Positions 17,559 to 24,545 of a stretch of DNA of 64,000 nucleotides are shown piece by piece. The DNA is taken from the NCBI GenBank assembly GCA_965222725.1, contig OZ244969.1, positions 5,642,001 to 5,706,000 of the forward strand. Reading direction: 5' to 3'. How positions within the stretch are numbered: position 1 is the stretch's first letter; every line of letters begins with the position of its first letter. The position numbers and the translations under genes were made by a program. The DNA comes from GCA-2748575 sp965222725 (lineage in GTDB: Bacteria > Pseudomonadota > Gammaproteobacteria > Pseudomonadales > Ketobacteraceae). Below the pieces are notes generated by a model. It saw only the letters and a list, made by a program, of their open reading frames with translations, was not told the DNA's origin and made no database searches.

Positions 17559-18737
17559 TCAGGACACTTCTTGCGAAGTTTTGTTTTGCAGATTTCTGGG
17601 CGCCAGGCGCACCAGATCGTTCATTACCGCATCCAGGCCACCGTAAACGGTGATCTGACCGATGCGCTCAGTCACACGCTCCAGTGCTTCCAGCTCCTTC
17701 AACCGCATCAGGATGGGGTTGTTTTCCATCATCTTGGCGGTGTTATGCAGTGATCGCATGGCCTGAGTTTCCTCGCGGCGGTTGATCAGGTTGGCTTCGG
17801 CCGCTTTTTGCGCTTCCACCACCTGATTCAGGATCACTTTCATATCACCGGGCAGGATAATATCCTTGACCCCAACGCTCTGCAGCGCAATCCCGTATTC
17901 TGCAAAACGGGTTTTAACCCGTTCGCTGATGGCCTGGTTCAGAGAATCCTTGTCCTCCAGCAGGCTGTCCAGTGATTGCGCGCCCACGGTTTCCCGCAGG
18001 GCCAGTTGCAGTTCCCGGTACACGAAGGCGCTGTAATCATTCACTTTAAAGATCACTACCTCCGGATCCAGCACCCGGTATGCGGCAGTCAGGTTCAGAC
18101 GCAGGCTGACCCGGTCTTTGGTCAGAATTTCCTGACCACTGACTTCCATGGATTGCAAACGCAGGTCAATCAGGCGAACCGCTACCTGTCGTTGCACCTT
18201 CCAGAAACCGTAATGCCCTGCAGTTAACATGCGCTGGTACTTGCCGTTCACCAGCAACGCAGCCACATGCTCATCAGGCACCTCGGTGTACTGAATCAGC
18301 CCTGTTGCCACCTTGGTCAACTTCAGGCTCAGGCCACGGCCCAGCAATCCCAGGCGGTCTTCGGCAATTGCAAAGTCACTGGATACATCAATCACCTCAA
18401 CCCGCAGATCAACAACGCCTTTCCAGTACGCCTTGAATGAACCCGGTGCCAGAATATCCGCCAGGTGACCATCCTGAAATACCAGGCCAACCTGATGATC
18501 GGCAATCTCATAACTTTCCAGATGAGGTGCCAGCAAATCAGGATATTGCTTCAACAGAAATTTTGCGTTCTGATGATCAAAGGCAATATCGGTAATTTCG
18601 TAAGTTTCCAGTAAACGCGGCCCGTTCAAGCGAGACACCCGATGACGACCGGGCATTAATACCTGCACCAGCCGTTTGCGATGGTAAACCAGCACCCGCT
18701 GATTATCGGCAACGTCCAGAGTTTTCCAGATCAACAT
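17559..18737 (-). CDS. Slipin (SPFH/stomatin-domain protein) in the Rtc RNA-repair operon
   Basis: 392 residues from the ATG at 18737, which follows AAGGAGT by a normal distance. The SPFH domain covers ~150-330: GLIQYTEVPDEHVAALLVNG, VSGQEILTKDRVSLRLNLTA and GVKDIILPGDMK are typical slipin segments. A coiled coil with an alanine-rich region and a hydrophobic C-terminus follows. No N-terminal membrane helix is visible. Slipins form membrane-linked oligomers. Genomic surveys report slipins in RtcR-controlled RNA-repair operons, and here it follows rtcB and tRNA-like RNAs on the same strand. Its biochemical role in repair is unknown. Confidence 0.9.
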   Translation of the reverse strand: MLIWKTLDVADNQRVLVYHRKRLVQVLMPGRHRVSRLNGPRLLETYEITDIAFDHQNAKFLLKQYPDLLAPHLESYEIADHQVGLVFQDGHLADILAPGSFKAYWKGVVDLRVEVIDVSSDFAIAEDRLGLLGRGLSLKLTKVATGLIQYTEVPDEHVAALLVNGKYQRMLTAGHYGFWKVQRQVAVRLIDLRLQSMEVSGQEILTKDRVSLRLNLTAAYRVLDPEVVIFKVNDYSAFVYRELQLALRETVGAQSLDSLLEDKDSLNQAISERVKTRFAEYGIALQSVGVKDIILPGDMKVILNQVVEAQKAAEANLINRREETQAMRSLHNTAKMMENNPILMRLKELEALERVTERIGQITVYGGLDAVMNDLVRLAPRNLQNKTSQEVS

Positions 18738-18853
18738 ATCCTTACTCCTTTGATTTATTCTTTCCATTTAACATTTAATAAGTGGGGCCCACCCGGAACA
18801 GCAAGGGCTATGACGTTTTTGTTGCCGGGTGCTGCTGCCAGAGGCAATGCGAA

Positions 18854-18900
18854 TCAACGGCCAACTGCCTGTCGGCAAGGAACGCCCTGTTCCCCGTTGA
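18854..18900 (-). ncRNA. Three-way-junction RNA element in the slipin leader
   Basis: Read on the minus strand, an outer 7-bp stem (TCAACGG/CCGTTGA) encloses two hairpins, GGAAC-AGGGC-GTTCC and TGCC-GACA-GGCA, giving a compact cloverleaf-like fold. It is seen by eye only. It may be a regulatory leader or an RNA substrate of the locus. Confidence 0.35.
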
Positions 18901-18960
18901 TTGTTATTACTTAACAGCACCACGCGGCAACCGGCCCGCCACAGCGGTCACTGAACCGGC

Positions 18961-18991
18961 GTTGTCAGGGTAAATACTGCTGCCCCGACAA
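18961..18991 (-). ncRNA. Long hairpin in the slipin leader
   Basis: GTTGTCGGG pairs with CCC-T-GACAAC, nine pairs with one bulge, around a ~13-base loop. It has no T-run, so it is not a terminator. It adds to the dense RNA structure between the tRNA and slipin. Confidence 0.4.
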
Positions 18992-19014
18992 CCATGAACC
19001 CCGTTGGTTTTTAG

Positions 19015-19066
19015 CGAGAGTGAAAGTCTCGTGAGGATTCGAACCTCAGGGCGCTAGCCCCTCCCA
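19015..19066 (-). ncRNA. tRNA-like fragment: T-arm mimic with flanking hairpins
   Basis: Just 3' of the tRNA, the minus strand carries a perfect T-arm, TGAGG-TTCGAAT-CCTCA (19032-19048), preceded by GGGC-TAGC-GCCC and followed by CGAGA-N7-TCTCG. The invariant TTCGAAT loop makes tRNA mimicry likely. No anticodon arm or matching acceptor stem is present, so it is not a normal tRNA. Confidence 0.55.
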
Positions 19067-19068
19067 CT

Positions 19069-19145
19069 TGGTTACTTTGATGGGATTTGAACCCATTACC
19101 CACTGATTATGAGTCAGTTGCTCTACCCGAATGAGCTACAAAGTT
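19069..19145 (-). tRNA. tRNA with CAU anticodon (Met-like), embedded in the rtcB-slipin operon
   Basis: Full cloverleaf by eye: acceptor AACTTTG/CAAAGTA with six of seven pairs (A1-A72 mismatched), D arm GCTC/GAGC with GG in the loop, anticodon arm ACTGA-CTCATAA-TCAGT (anticodon CAT), five-base variable loop, T arm ATGGG-TTCAAAT-CCCAT, then A-CCA encoded. It lacks the GGG/CCC anticodon-stem pairs of initiator tRNA, and the open first pair is odd for an elongator. CAU could also be a tRNA-Ile2 precursor. Its position inside the Rtc operon suggests a specialised role. Confidence 0.85.
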
Positions 19146-19335
19146 CTGGTCTCTAAGATCTGTTTGTGTTGGTACACGATCATGCGAAACGCCCTCGTGC
19201 CAGGTTGACAGTCAGAATCAACGCCGCTAACACAGAGCAGGTGTCTTAAAGTCGTTTTGGCATACCTGATTTATCAGGCCGCCGAATTCCAGTTTGCAGC
19301 AACCGGCCTCCTGCCGGCCACTGCGTTCGTCCATG

Positions 19336-19358
19336 AAAAACACAGCCTCCTTGCTGTG
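19336..19358 (-). terminator. Terminator-like hairpin between rtcB and the tRNA
   Basis: CACAGC-AAGGAG-GCTGTG followed by five T on the minus strand, 36 bases after the rtcB stop. The six-pair stem is modest, so partial read-through into the tRNA and slipin is plausible. The rest of 19146-19394 has several hairpins but no gene. Confidence 0.7.
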
Positions 19359-19394
19359 CCTGTCCTTTTTAATGAGTCTATTTTTTTAATGAAC

Positions 19395-20621
19395 TTATCC
19401 TTTTACACAAACAATCTGCTTAAGTTCGTAAACGATCTCAACCAGATCTTTTTGCGCTTCCATTACTGCGTCAATGGGCTTATAGGCCGCCGGGGTTTCA
19501 TCCAGTACCGATGCATCCTTACGGCATTCAACGCCTTCAGTGGCTTTGATATGCTCGTCCAGGCTCACCATCTGTTTGGCTTTGGTACGCGACATCACGC
19601 GCCCCGCTCCATGGCTGCAGCTACAAAAGCTTTCCTCATTACCCAATCCGCGGACAATGTAGGAACGGGCTCCCATGCTGCCGGGAATAATTCCTAACTG
19701 CCCCCGCTGGGCACTCACGGCTCCTTTCCTTGTAACGATAACGTTTTGGCCGTAGTGAACCTCGCGGGATATATAGTTATGGTGACAATTCACTGCCTCC
19801 AGTGAGGCATCAAAAGCCACACCCAGAGAATGCTGCATAGCCTGCAGCACACGTTCCATCATGACCTGCCGGTTAATGCGCGCAAACTGTTGCGCCCATT
19901 CCACTGCCGTTACGTACTCATCAAAATGATCCGTACCTTCCGGCAAGTACGCCAGGTCCTTATCCGGCAACTGGATATGCCATTTTTCCATATCCTTTTT
20001 CGCCAGCTCGATAAAGTGGTTACCGATACGGTTTCCCACGCCGCGAGACCCGCTATGCAACATCACCCACACGTTCTGATACTCGTCCAGGCAAATTTCG
20101 ATAAAGTGATTACCTGTTCCCAACGTTCCCAGATGGTGAATGTTGTTGGTGTTTTTCAGCACCGGATGCTTGTCTTGCAGCACATCGAACTGTTTCATCA
20201 ATGGCATCCATGCGGCGGCCACATCGTCGGGAATATTTCCCCAGGCGCCTTTATCCCGACTTCCCCTTGCACGTTTTGAACGCCCGTGGGGAACAGCTTT
20301 TTCAATAGCCAGCCGCACGTTTTTTAAATCATCCGGCAAATCCTTTGCCTGCAGACTGGTTTTGGCCGCCATCATGCCGCAGCCGATATCAACACCTACC
20401 GCTGCCGGAATCACGGCACCCACCGTGGGAATAACGCTGCCAATAGTGGCGCCTTTACCCAAATGCACATCCGGCATTACCGCAACCCAGCGATGAATGA
20501 AGGGCATGCGGGCAATGTTTTTCAATTGCTGTTTGGCGTCCTCTTCAAAGGGCACGCCCTTGGTCCAGGATTTGATAGGCAACCCGTTATCCTGGATCAC
20601 TTCGTAGGTTTGATGTTTCAT
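19395..20621 (-). CDS. rtcB: RNA-splicing ligase RtcB
   Basis: 408 residues from the ATG at 20621 (AGGAGA 7 bases upstream); the longer frame to 20657 is unlikely. The manganese-site and catalytic motifs are visible: MPDVHLGKGATIG, GVDIGCGM (Cys81), GTLGTGNHFIE, LHSGSRGVG and the guanylated-His motif SHGAGRVMSR. RtcB joins RNA 2',3'-cyclic-phosphate or 3'-phosphate ends to 5'-OH ends using GTP, repairing tRNAs cut by ribotoxins. No rtcA or archease gene is present. It is driven by a sigma54 promoter and divergent from rtcR. Confidence 0.97.
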   Translation of the reverse strand: MKHQTYEVIQDNGLPIKSWTKGVPFEEDAKQQLKNIARMPFIHRWVAVMPDVHLGKGATIGSVIPTVGAVIPAAVGVDIGCGMMAAKTSLQAKDLPDDLKNVRLAIEKAVPHGRSKRARGSRDKGAWGNIPDDVAAAWMPLMKQFDVLQDKHPVLKNTNNIHHLGTLGTGNHFIEICLDEYQNVWVMLHSGSRGVGNRIGNHFIELAKKDMEKWHIQLPDKDLAYLPEGTDHFDEYVTAVEWAQQFARINRQVMMERVLQAMQHSLGVAFDASLEAVNCHHNYISREVHYGQNVIVTRKGAVSAQRGQLGIIPGSMGARSYIVRGLGNEESFCSCSHGAGRVMSRTKAKQMVSLDEHIKATEGVECRKDASVLDETPAAYKPIDAVMEAQKDLVEIVYELKQIVCVKG

Positions 20622-20696
20622 TTCTGTTCTCCTGGCAGGTATCGGTATGGCCTGCAATATTCACATGTTAGTTTCCCTATGACTCGGACAGACATA

Positions 20697-20715
20697 TAGC
20701 GAAGTCTGTGCCAAC
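20697..20715 (-). promoter_or_regulatory. Sigma54 (-24/-12) promoter of rtcB
   Basis: On the minus strand TTGGCAC-AGACT-TCGCT keeps the diagnostic GG-N10-GC spacing and the TGGCAC box. It lies ~80 bases upstream of the rtcB ATG and the expected start site is near 20687. RtcR, encoded divergently, is a sigma54 activator, so this is the expected target. Confidence 0.8.
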
Positions 20716-20847
20716 AGATGAAAACCCACAAACACCAACACCTAACATGCTGTTTATAAAGGTTTTATTTTCATAAAAGCTATTTACCAATGAATCTGGA
20801 GCAATTCTGCACAGCAACTGGCACCTTAGAGAGCTATCCATTAAGAT

Positions 20848-22521
20848 ATGCAAACTATTTATATGGATAACCCGCCCATCACAAGTCAGGGAACACCGCC
20901 AGTGAGCAAACCAAATATTGTTTTCGGAATTCTGGGAACCGTTATGGACAGAGCCAGCCGCCGTCGCGGCCGCTGGGAAAAGCGCTGGGAAAAATGGCGC
21001 CCCACAGTATCATTGTTTCAGCAAGCGGACCTGACCATTCACAAGCTGGTGCTGCTGCACAATGACACCGAAACCCATCTTGCCAACGATGTAACCGAAG
21101 ACATCAAAGCCCTATCGCCGGATACCGAGGTGGAGCTGGCCTGTGTCACTTTTGATGCCCCCTGGGATCTGGCATCTGTGTACCTGACGCTGTCCAGCTT
21201 TCTGAAAAGCTATCGCTTCCGCCCCTCACGGAACGCCTACTACTTTCATATCACCACCGGTTCCCATATCCAGCAGATCTGCACTTTTCTGGTGACAGAG
21301 GCACGGCTATTTCCCGGCATGTTGTTGCAGGCATCCCCCAAAAAGGATGAGCAGGACACCTACCCTGTTCAGACCATTGATCTGGATTTATCGAAGTACG
21401 ATGAAATCGCGTCCCGCTTCAAACAGGAACATCTTGAAGGCACGGACTACCTGAAAGCCGGGATACAGACCCGCAACAAAGCCTTTAACAGCATGATTTC
21501 GCAAATCGAAAAAGTGGCCATTCATTCCACCGCTCCCATGCTGATTACCGGCCCCACCGGCGCCGGCAAATCACGACTGGCCCGGCGGGTGTATGAATTA
21601 AAGAAAATGCGCCGTCAGGTGGACGGGCCCTTTGTGGAAATTAACTGCGCTACGCTGCGGGGCGACAACGCCATGTCGGCATTATTTGGCCATAAGAAAG
21701 GTGCCTATACCGGCGCCACCAATGGCCGGGACGGCCTTCTGAAAGCAGCAGATAACGGATTACTCTTCCTGGATGAAATCGGCGAACTGGGCCTGGATGA
21801 ACAGGCCATGCTGCTGAAAGCCATTGAAGAAGGCCGCTTTCTGCCCCTGGGTTCGGATTCGGAAATCAGCTCTGACTTTCAATTGATTGCCGGTACCAAC
21901 AGCGATTTGCGCAAAGCGGTGGCCAATGGCCGTTTCCGGGAAGATCTGCTCGCCCGGATCAACCTGTGGATTTACGACCTGCCCGGTCTGAAAGACCGGA
22001 TCGAAGACCTGGAGCCCAACCTGGATCACGAACTGCAAAAATTTGAACGGGATTATGGCCTGCACGTCACCTTTAACCGGGAAGCGCGAAAAGCCTATCT
22101 GGAATTTGCCGCCAGCAGCCGCGCCTTATGGACCGGCAACTTCCGAGACCTGAATGCCAGCGTTATCCGCATGGCCACCCTGTGCGATGGCGGGCGTATC
22201 AATCTGAACGATGTGCGCGAGGAAATCAAAACCCTGGAATACCGCTGGCAGGGCCAGGCAATCAACGATGCCGGCAACAGCGGTGTGGACCTGAACCGCT
22301 ACCTGAGCAAGCCCGACATCGACGGGCTGGATTTTATTGAACAGATCGAACTGGCCGCGGTGATCGACGTATGCCGTACCTCCCGCTCTGCGGCAGAGGC
22401 TGGGCGCAAACTCTATAACGTGTCGCGCACCTTGAAAAAATCCGCCAATGACAGCCATCGCATCACAGTATTTCTGAAAAAACATGGCCTGACATTTGAA
22501 GGGATTCAGGCCATGGGCTAA
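20848..22521 (+). CDS. rtcR: Sigma54-dependent activator of the RNA-repair operon, RtcR
   Basis: 557 residues, closely co-linear with E. coli RtcR. The N-terminal CARF-type Rossmann sensor (~20-190; IVFGILGTVMD, KWRPTVSLFQQ, YYFHITTGSHIQQIC) responds to RNA ends; an AAA+ domain follows with Walker A GPTGAGKS, sigma54-contact loop GAYTGA (a GAFTGA variant) and Walker B LLFLDEIGEL. A C-terminal DNA-binding segment has NVSRTLKKSANDSHRI. It would open the rtcB promoter when damaged RNA is sensed. The start is uncertain: ATG 20848, ATG 20863 or GTG 20902. The 226-base region shared with rtcB should hold its upstream sites. Confidence 0.96.
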   Translation: MQTIYMDNPPITSQGTPPVSKPNIVFGILGTVMDRASRRRGRWEKRWEKWRPTVSLFQQADLTIHKLVLLHNDTETHLANDVTEDIKALSPDTEVELACVTFDAPWDLASVYLTLSSFLKSYRFRPSRNAYYFHITTGSHIQQICTFLVTEARLFPGMLLQASPKKDEQDTYPVQTIDLDLSKYDEIASRFKQEHLEGTDYLKAGIQTRNKAFNSMISQIEKVAIHSTAPMLITGPTGAGKSRLARRVYELKKMRRQVDGPFVEINCATLRGDNAMSALFGHKKGAYTGATNGRDGLLKAADNGLLFLDEIGELGLDEQAMLLKAIEEGRFLPLGSDSEISSDFQLIAGTNSDLRKAVANGRFREDLLARINLWIYDLPGLKDRIEDLEPNLDHELQKFERDYGLHVTFNREARKAYLEFAASSRALWTGNFRDLNASVIRMATLCDGGRINLNDVREEIKTLEYRWQGQAINDAGNSGVDLNRYLSKPDIDGLDFIEQIELAAVIDVCRTSRSAAEAGRKLYNVSRTLKKSANDSHRITVFLKKHGLTFEGIQAMG

Positions 22522-22525
22522 TCAT

Positions 22526-22550
22526 GATCCTGCTGCCAGGATCTATTTTT
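22526..22550 (+). terminator. Rho-independent terminator after rtcR
   Basis: GATCCTG-CTGC-CAGGATC then TATTTTT, starting 5 bases after the rtcR stop. It overlaps the last codons of the convergent gene at 22543. Confidence 0.88.
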
Positions 22551-23283
22551 CGGAAATAAAATCCGGGCTGCAGGGTTTGTAGTCAAGCTCTCGGTCCGCC
22601 ACCAGAAAATGAATATTGTCCGGCAGGGCAGCCACTTCCTCGTGCTTTACTTCTTTAACGACTCGCTTGAGTATGCTTTTAATCCCTTTAATGGTGGTAT
22701 CAATACCCACATCCGCAGCCTTCTTGGCAAACCGGTTGAGCGACACCATGTTGGTGGGTTCGCGGTAGTAATAACGTACGCTGGCTTCCACAATATCTGT
22801 AAATAGCCGGTACAACGCCTGATCGTAATCACTGACCTGATCACTCTGGCGGATCATTTCCATCAATTCATCCAGGCGCTGAGATAACTCATCCCCCAGC
22901 GGATAGGCCAGCAACGCGGGCCTGCCCTCCTCCCGGGGAGGTAACACCATGGAATCCATATAGTTGGCCATACGGGCCAGGTCAGCATGGGGCATGGATT
23001 TGAACACCCGCTGTACTACCAGATGAATCGCCTGGCGCACGGTATTAATGATTGACCGTATGGTGCGTTGCACCATGGGCTTAAGGCTGCTGTTTTCGCT
23101 GGGGCGCTCGTAATAAAATTCAAAGCCGGAATCGATCACCGCATTCAGTGACCGCACCAGATCCTTGCGCAGCCGTTCAAGCTCAGTCTTTTTCAGATCA
23201 CCGGGCTGCAGGCTGACGGCGATCTGCCGGACGGACTCCCCCTGCTCGGGATCAATGGGAAACACCCAGAACCTTTCACTCAC
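22543..23283 (-). CDS. Unrecognised protein with an internal tandem duplication, beside rtcR
   Basis: About 246 residues, mostly helical, with no signal peptide or membrane segment. Two similar units are visible: one with VIDSGFEFYYERPSENSSL and one with IVEASVRYYYREPTNMVSLN, each followed by a basic amphipathic helix ending in VVQRVFKSM or ILKRVVKEV. No family is recognised. It is convergent with rtcR and divergent from a second sigma54-type promoter, so a link to the RNA-repair response is possible but unproved. The start is GTG 23283, 8 bases after GGAG; GTG 23292 is an alternative. Confidence 0.75.
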   Translation of the reverse strand: MSERFWVFPIDPEQGESVRQIAVSLQPGDLKKTELERLRKDLVRSLNAVIDSGFEFYYERPSENSSLKPMVQRTIRSIINTVRQAIHLVVQRVFKSMPHADLARMANYMDSMVLPPREEGRPALLAYPLGDELSQRLDELMEMIRQSDQVSDYDQALYRLFTDIVEASVRYYYREPTNMVSLNRFAKKAADVGIDTTIKGIKSILKRVVKEVKHEEVAALPDNIHFLVADRELDYKPCSPDFISEK

Positions 23284-23442
23284 TATCGACACTCCATTGA
23301 AAAAAACACTATCTTGAAAAATATATTATTATCTCTTTAGTTAACTTTTCCCGGGGCGTTCAGCCTCTTACCACACTTATCCCCTACGGTTAACCCCCGC
23401 AGAGCCCGGCGTTTCCGGGCCTGAAGCGGTGCCGTTCCATTC

Positions 23443-23457
23443 TGGCACACTTACTGC
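23443..23457 (+). promoter_or_regulatory. Second sigma54-type promoter, reading toward the tRNA(UUU)/HNH unit
   Basis: TGGCAC-ACTTA-CTGC followed by TT has the exact GG-N10-GC spacing and a full TGGCAC box. The predicted start is near 23469. RtcR is the only sigma54 activator in the window and lies 1 kb away, so co-control is an inference. A GCCCGG-N5-CCGGGC hairpin (23405-23421) lies upstream. Confidence 0.6.
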
Positions 23458-23468
23458 TTACCCACTCG

Positions 23469-23742
23469 CCAACGATTTGCTGCACCATGTCGCAAGACAA
23501 GTGACATGTGGCAGAAATATACAAACGACCGTGGAAGAGTAACAGAACACCCATGAAACCTTTAGTGCTAATAAAACCCGACGTGGCGGAAGGCTATGGC
23601 CAATCACGCCTGCAGTCAGGCTCACAGATTCTCACCGGCAAGACCCACTGTCAGCCAGCGGGCGCCCCTGCTTTTGAGAACCGTGACAGCAAATCAGATC
23701 GCCTGATGTTTTAGACGCCTTGCAGATTCCTGGAAGGCGAAT
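23469..23742 (+). ncRNA. Putative structured leader or ncRNA downstream of the second sigma54 promoter
   Basis: No convincing gene fills this stretch. GATTTGCTG (23474-23482) can pair perfectly with CAGCAAATC (23687-23695), closing ~200 bases that contain hairpins CATGTC/GACATG (23486-23508), GCCTG-CAGT-CAGGC and AGCGGG/CCTGCT. CGCCTT/AAGGCG (23716-23739) follows. A 53-codon frame from ATG 23553 is open but looks non-coding. The fold is by eye; a chance 9-bp match is possible. Confidence 0.35.
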
Positions 23743-23800
23743 GGCCAACCAGGATTTTTCGTGAAGAAAACCCCGGTTGGCCGTGCCACCGGGGTTTTTT
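23743..23800 (+). terminator. Terminator with overlapping antiterminator stem (attenuator-like)
   Basis: The terminator is AACCCCGGT (23769-23777) paired with ACCGGGGTT (23788-23796) and a T-run to 23800. GGCCAACC (23743-23750) can instead pair with GGTTGGCC (23775-23782), taking bases from the terminator's 5' arm. The two stems exclude each other, the layout of an attenuator or riboswitch expression platform. It is 36 bases upstream of the tRNA. Confidence 0.7.
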
Positions 23801-23835
23801 GTTACTTCGATAAAAAGGTCGAAGGCTTAAATATA

Positions 23836-23910
23836 CCGCTCGTGGCCCAACGGTAAGGCACCGGACTTTTAATCCGGCGGATGCAGGTTCAAATCCTGCC
23901 GGGCGGACCA
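23836..23910 (+). tRNA. tRNA with UUU anticodon (Lys) on an unusual body
   Basis: Acceptor CCGCTCG/CGGGCGG (seven pairs, one G-U), weak D stem (GCC/GGC), anticodon arm CCGGA-CTTTTAA-TCCGG, five-base variable loop, T arm GCAGG-TTCAAAT-CCTGC, then A-CCA encoded. The core ACGGTAAGGCACCGG matches bacterial tRNA-Gln, and C1-G72 is not typical of lysine tRNA. The anticodon assigns Lys, but the identity elements are mixed, so charging is uncertain. It ends 31 bases before the HNH gene. Confidence 0.88.
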
Positions 23911-23941
23911 GTCATTTATTCAGATCAATGGGAGGTACAAG

Positions 23942-24484
23942 ATGGTTAACATTTTACGACTTAGCCAATGCGGCACTCCCGTTGGCTGGATCGGTTTTGC
24001 CAATGCAGCCGTATTGCTCAGCAAAGGCCAGGTATTATGGTCTGTTGGCGAAAACCGGTTTCAATTAATGGGTGGCATTAACCGGCAGGGTGAAAGGTCC
24101 TCGCTGGAAATTCCCGCCATTATTGCCACTGCCGGCAGGCTGAAGCAACGGTCTTTCAGCCCTGCCCTGTGCAATGCACTCCTGTTTGCGCGGGATCAGT
24201 ACACTTGCCTGTACTGCGGCAACCGGTTTGCAGCCGGCAAGCTGTCACGGGATCACGTACATCCCCGGGCAAGGGGTGGTGAAGACATCTGGACCAATGT
24301 GGTTACGGCCTGTTTGCGCTGCAATCAGCACAAAGCCTGTCGCATACCGGAGGAAGCGGACATGCCGTTATTGGCCGTACCTTACGAACCTAACCGGTGC
24401 GAATTTATGGCACTGGCCAACCGGAAAATTCTGGTGGATCAGATGGATTTTCTCAGAAAGGGCTTTTCCCGCAACATGCGGTAA
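23942..24484 (+). CDS. HNH endonuclease family protein
   Basis: 180 residues; ATG preceded by GGGAGGT. The C-terminal half is an HNH domain: LFARDQYTCLYCGNRF, then SRDHVHPRARGGEDIWTNVVTACLRCN, with two CxxC pairs for a structural zinc and DH of the catalytic ββα-metal motif. The N-terminal ~85 residues match the family common in gammaproteobacteria. It follows the atypical tRNA by 31 bases and the second sigma54-type promoter, so co-transcription is possible. Its target nucleic acid is unknown; it could be a cleaver or an RNA-damage responder. Confidence 0.88.
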   Translation: MVNILRLSQCGTPVGWIGFANAAVLLSKGQVLWSVGENRFQLMGGINRQGERSSLEIPAIIATAGRLKQRSFSPALCNALLFARDQYTCLYCGNRFAAGKLSRDHVHPRARGGEDIWTNVVTACLRCNQHKACRIPEEADMPLLAVPYEPNRCEFMALANRKILVDQMDFLRKGFSRNMR

Positions 24485-24545
24485 AAGTGCGGATATCTCC
24501 CGGGATTGAAAAATACCGAGCGGTGTTTTGATATTCCGGGGGATA

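Noticed and set aside
19146..19394. Further tRNA-like or Y-RNA-like element between the rtcB terminator and the tRNA
   Set aside because: Hairpins such as CACGA/TCGTG and CCTGA/TCAGG are present but no T-loop or anticodon arm, and there is no Ro/Rsr gene nearby.
20622..20696. An alternative TTGCA -12-like element closer to rtcB (near 20650)
   Set aside because: It lacks the GG at -24 with correct spacing; the element at 20697-20715 matches far better.
23508..23714. A 68-codon open frame with an internal ATG at 23553
   Set aside because: Composition does not look coding, no convincing ribosome-binding site is present, and the stretch is full of hairpins. A leader RNA fits better, though this is not certain.
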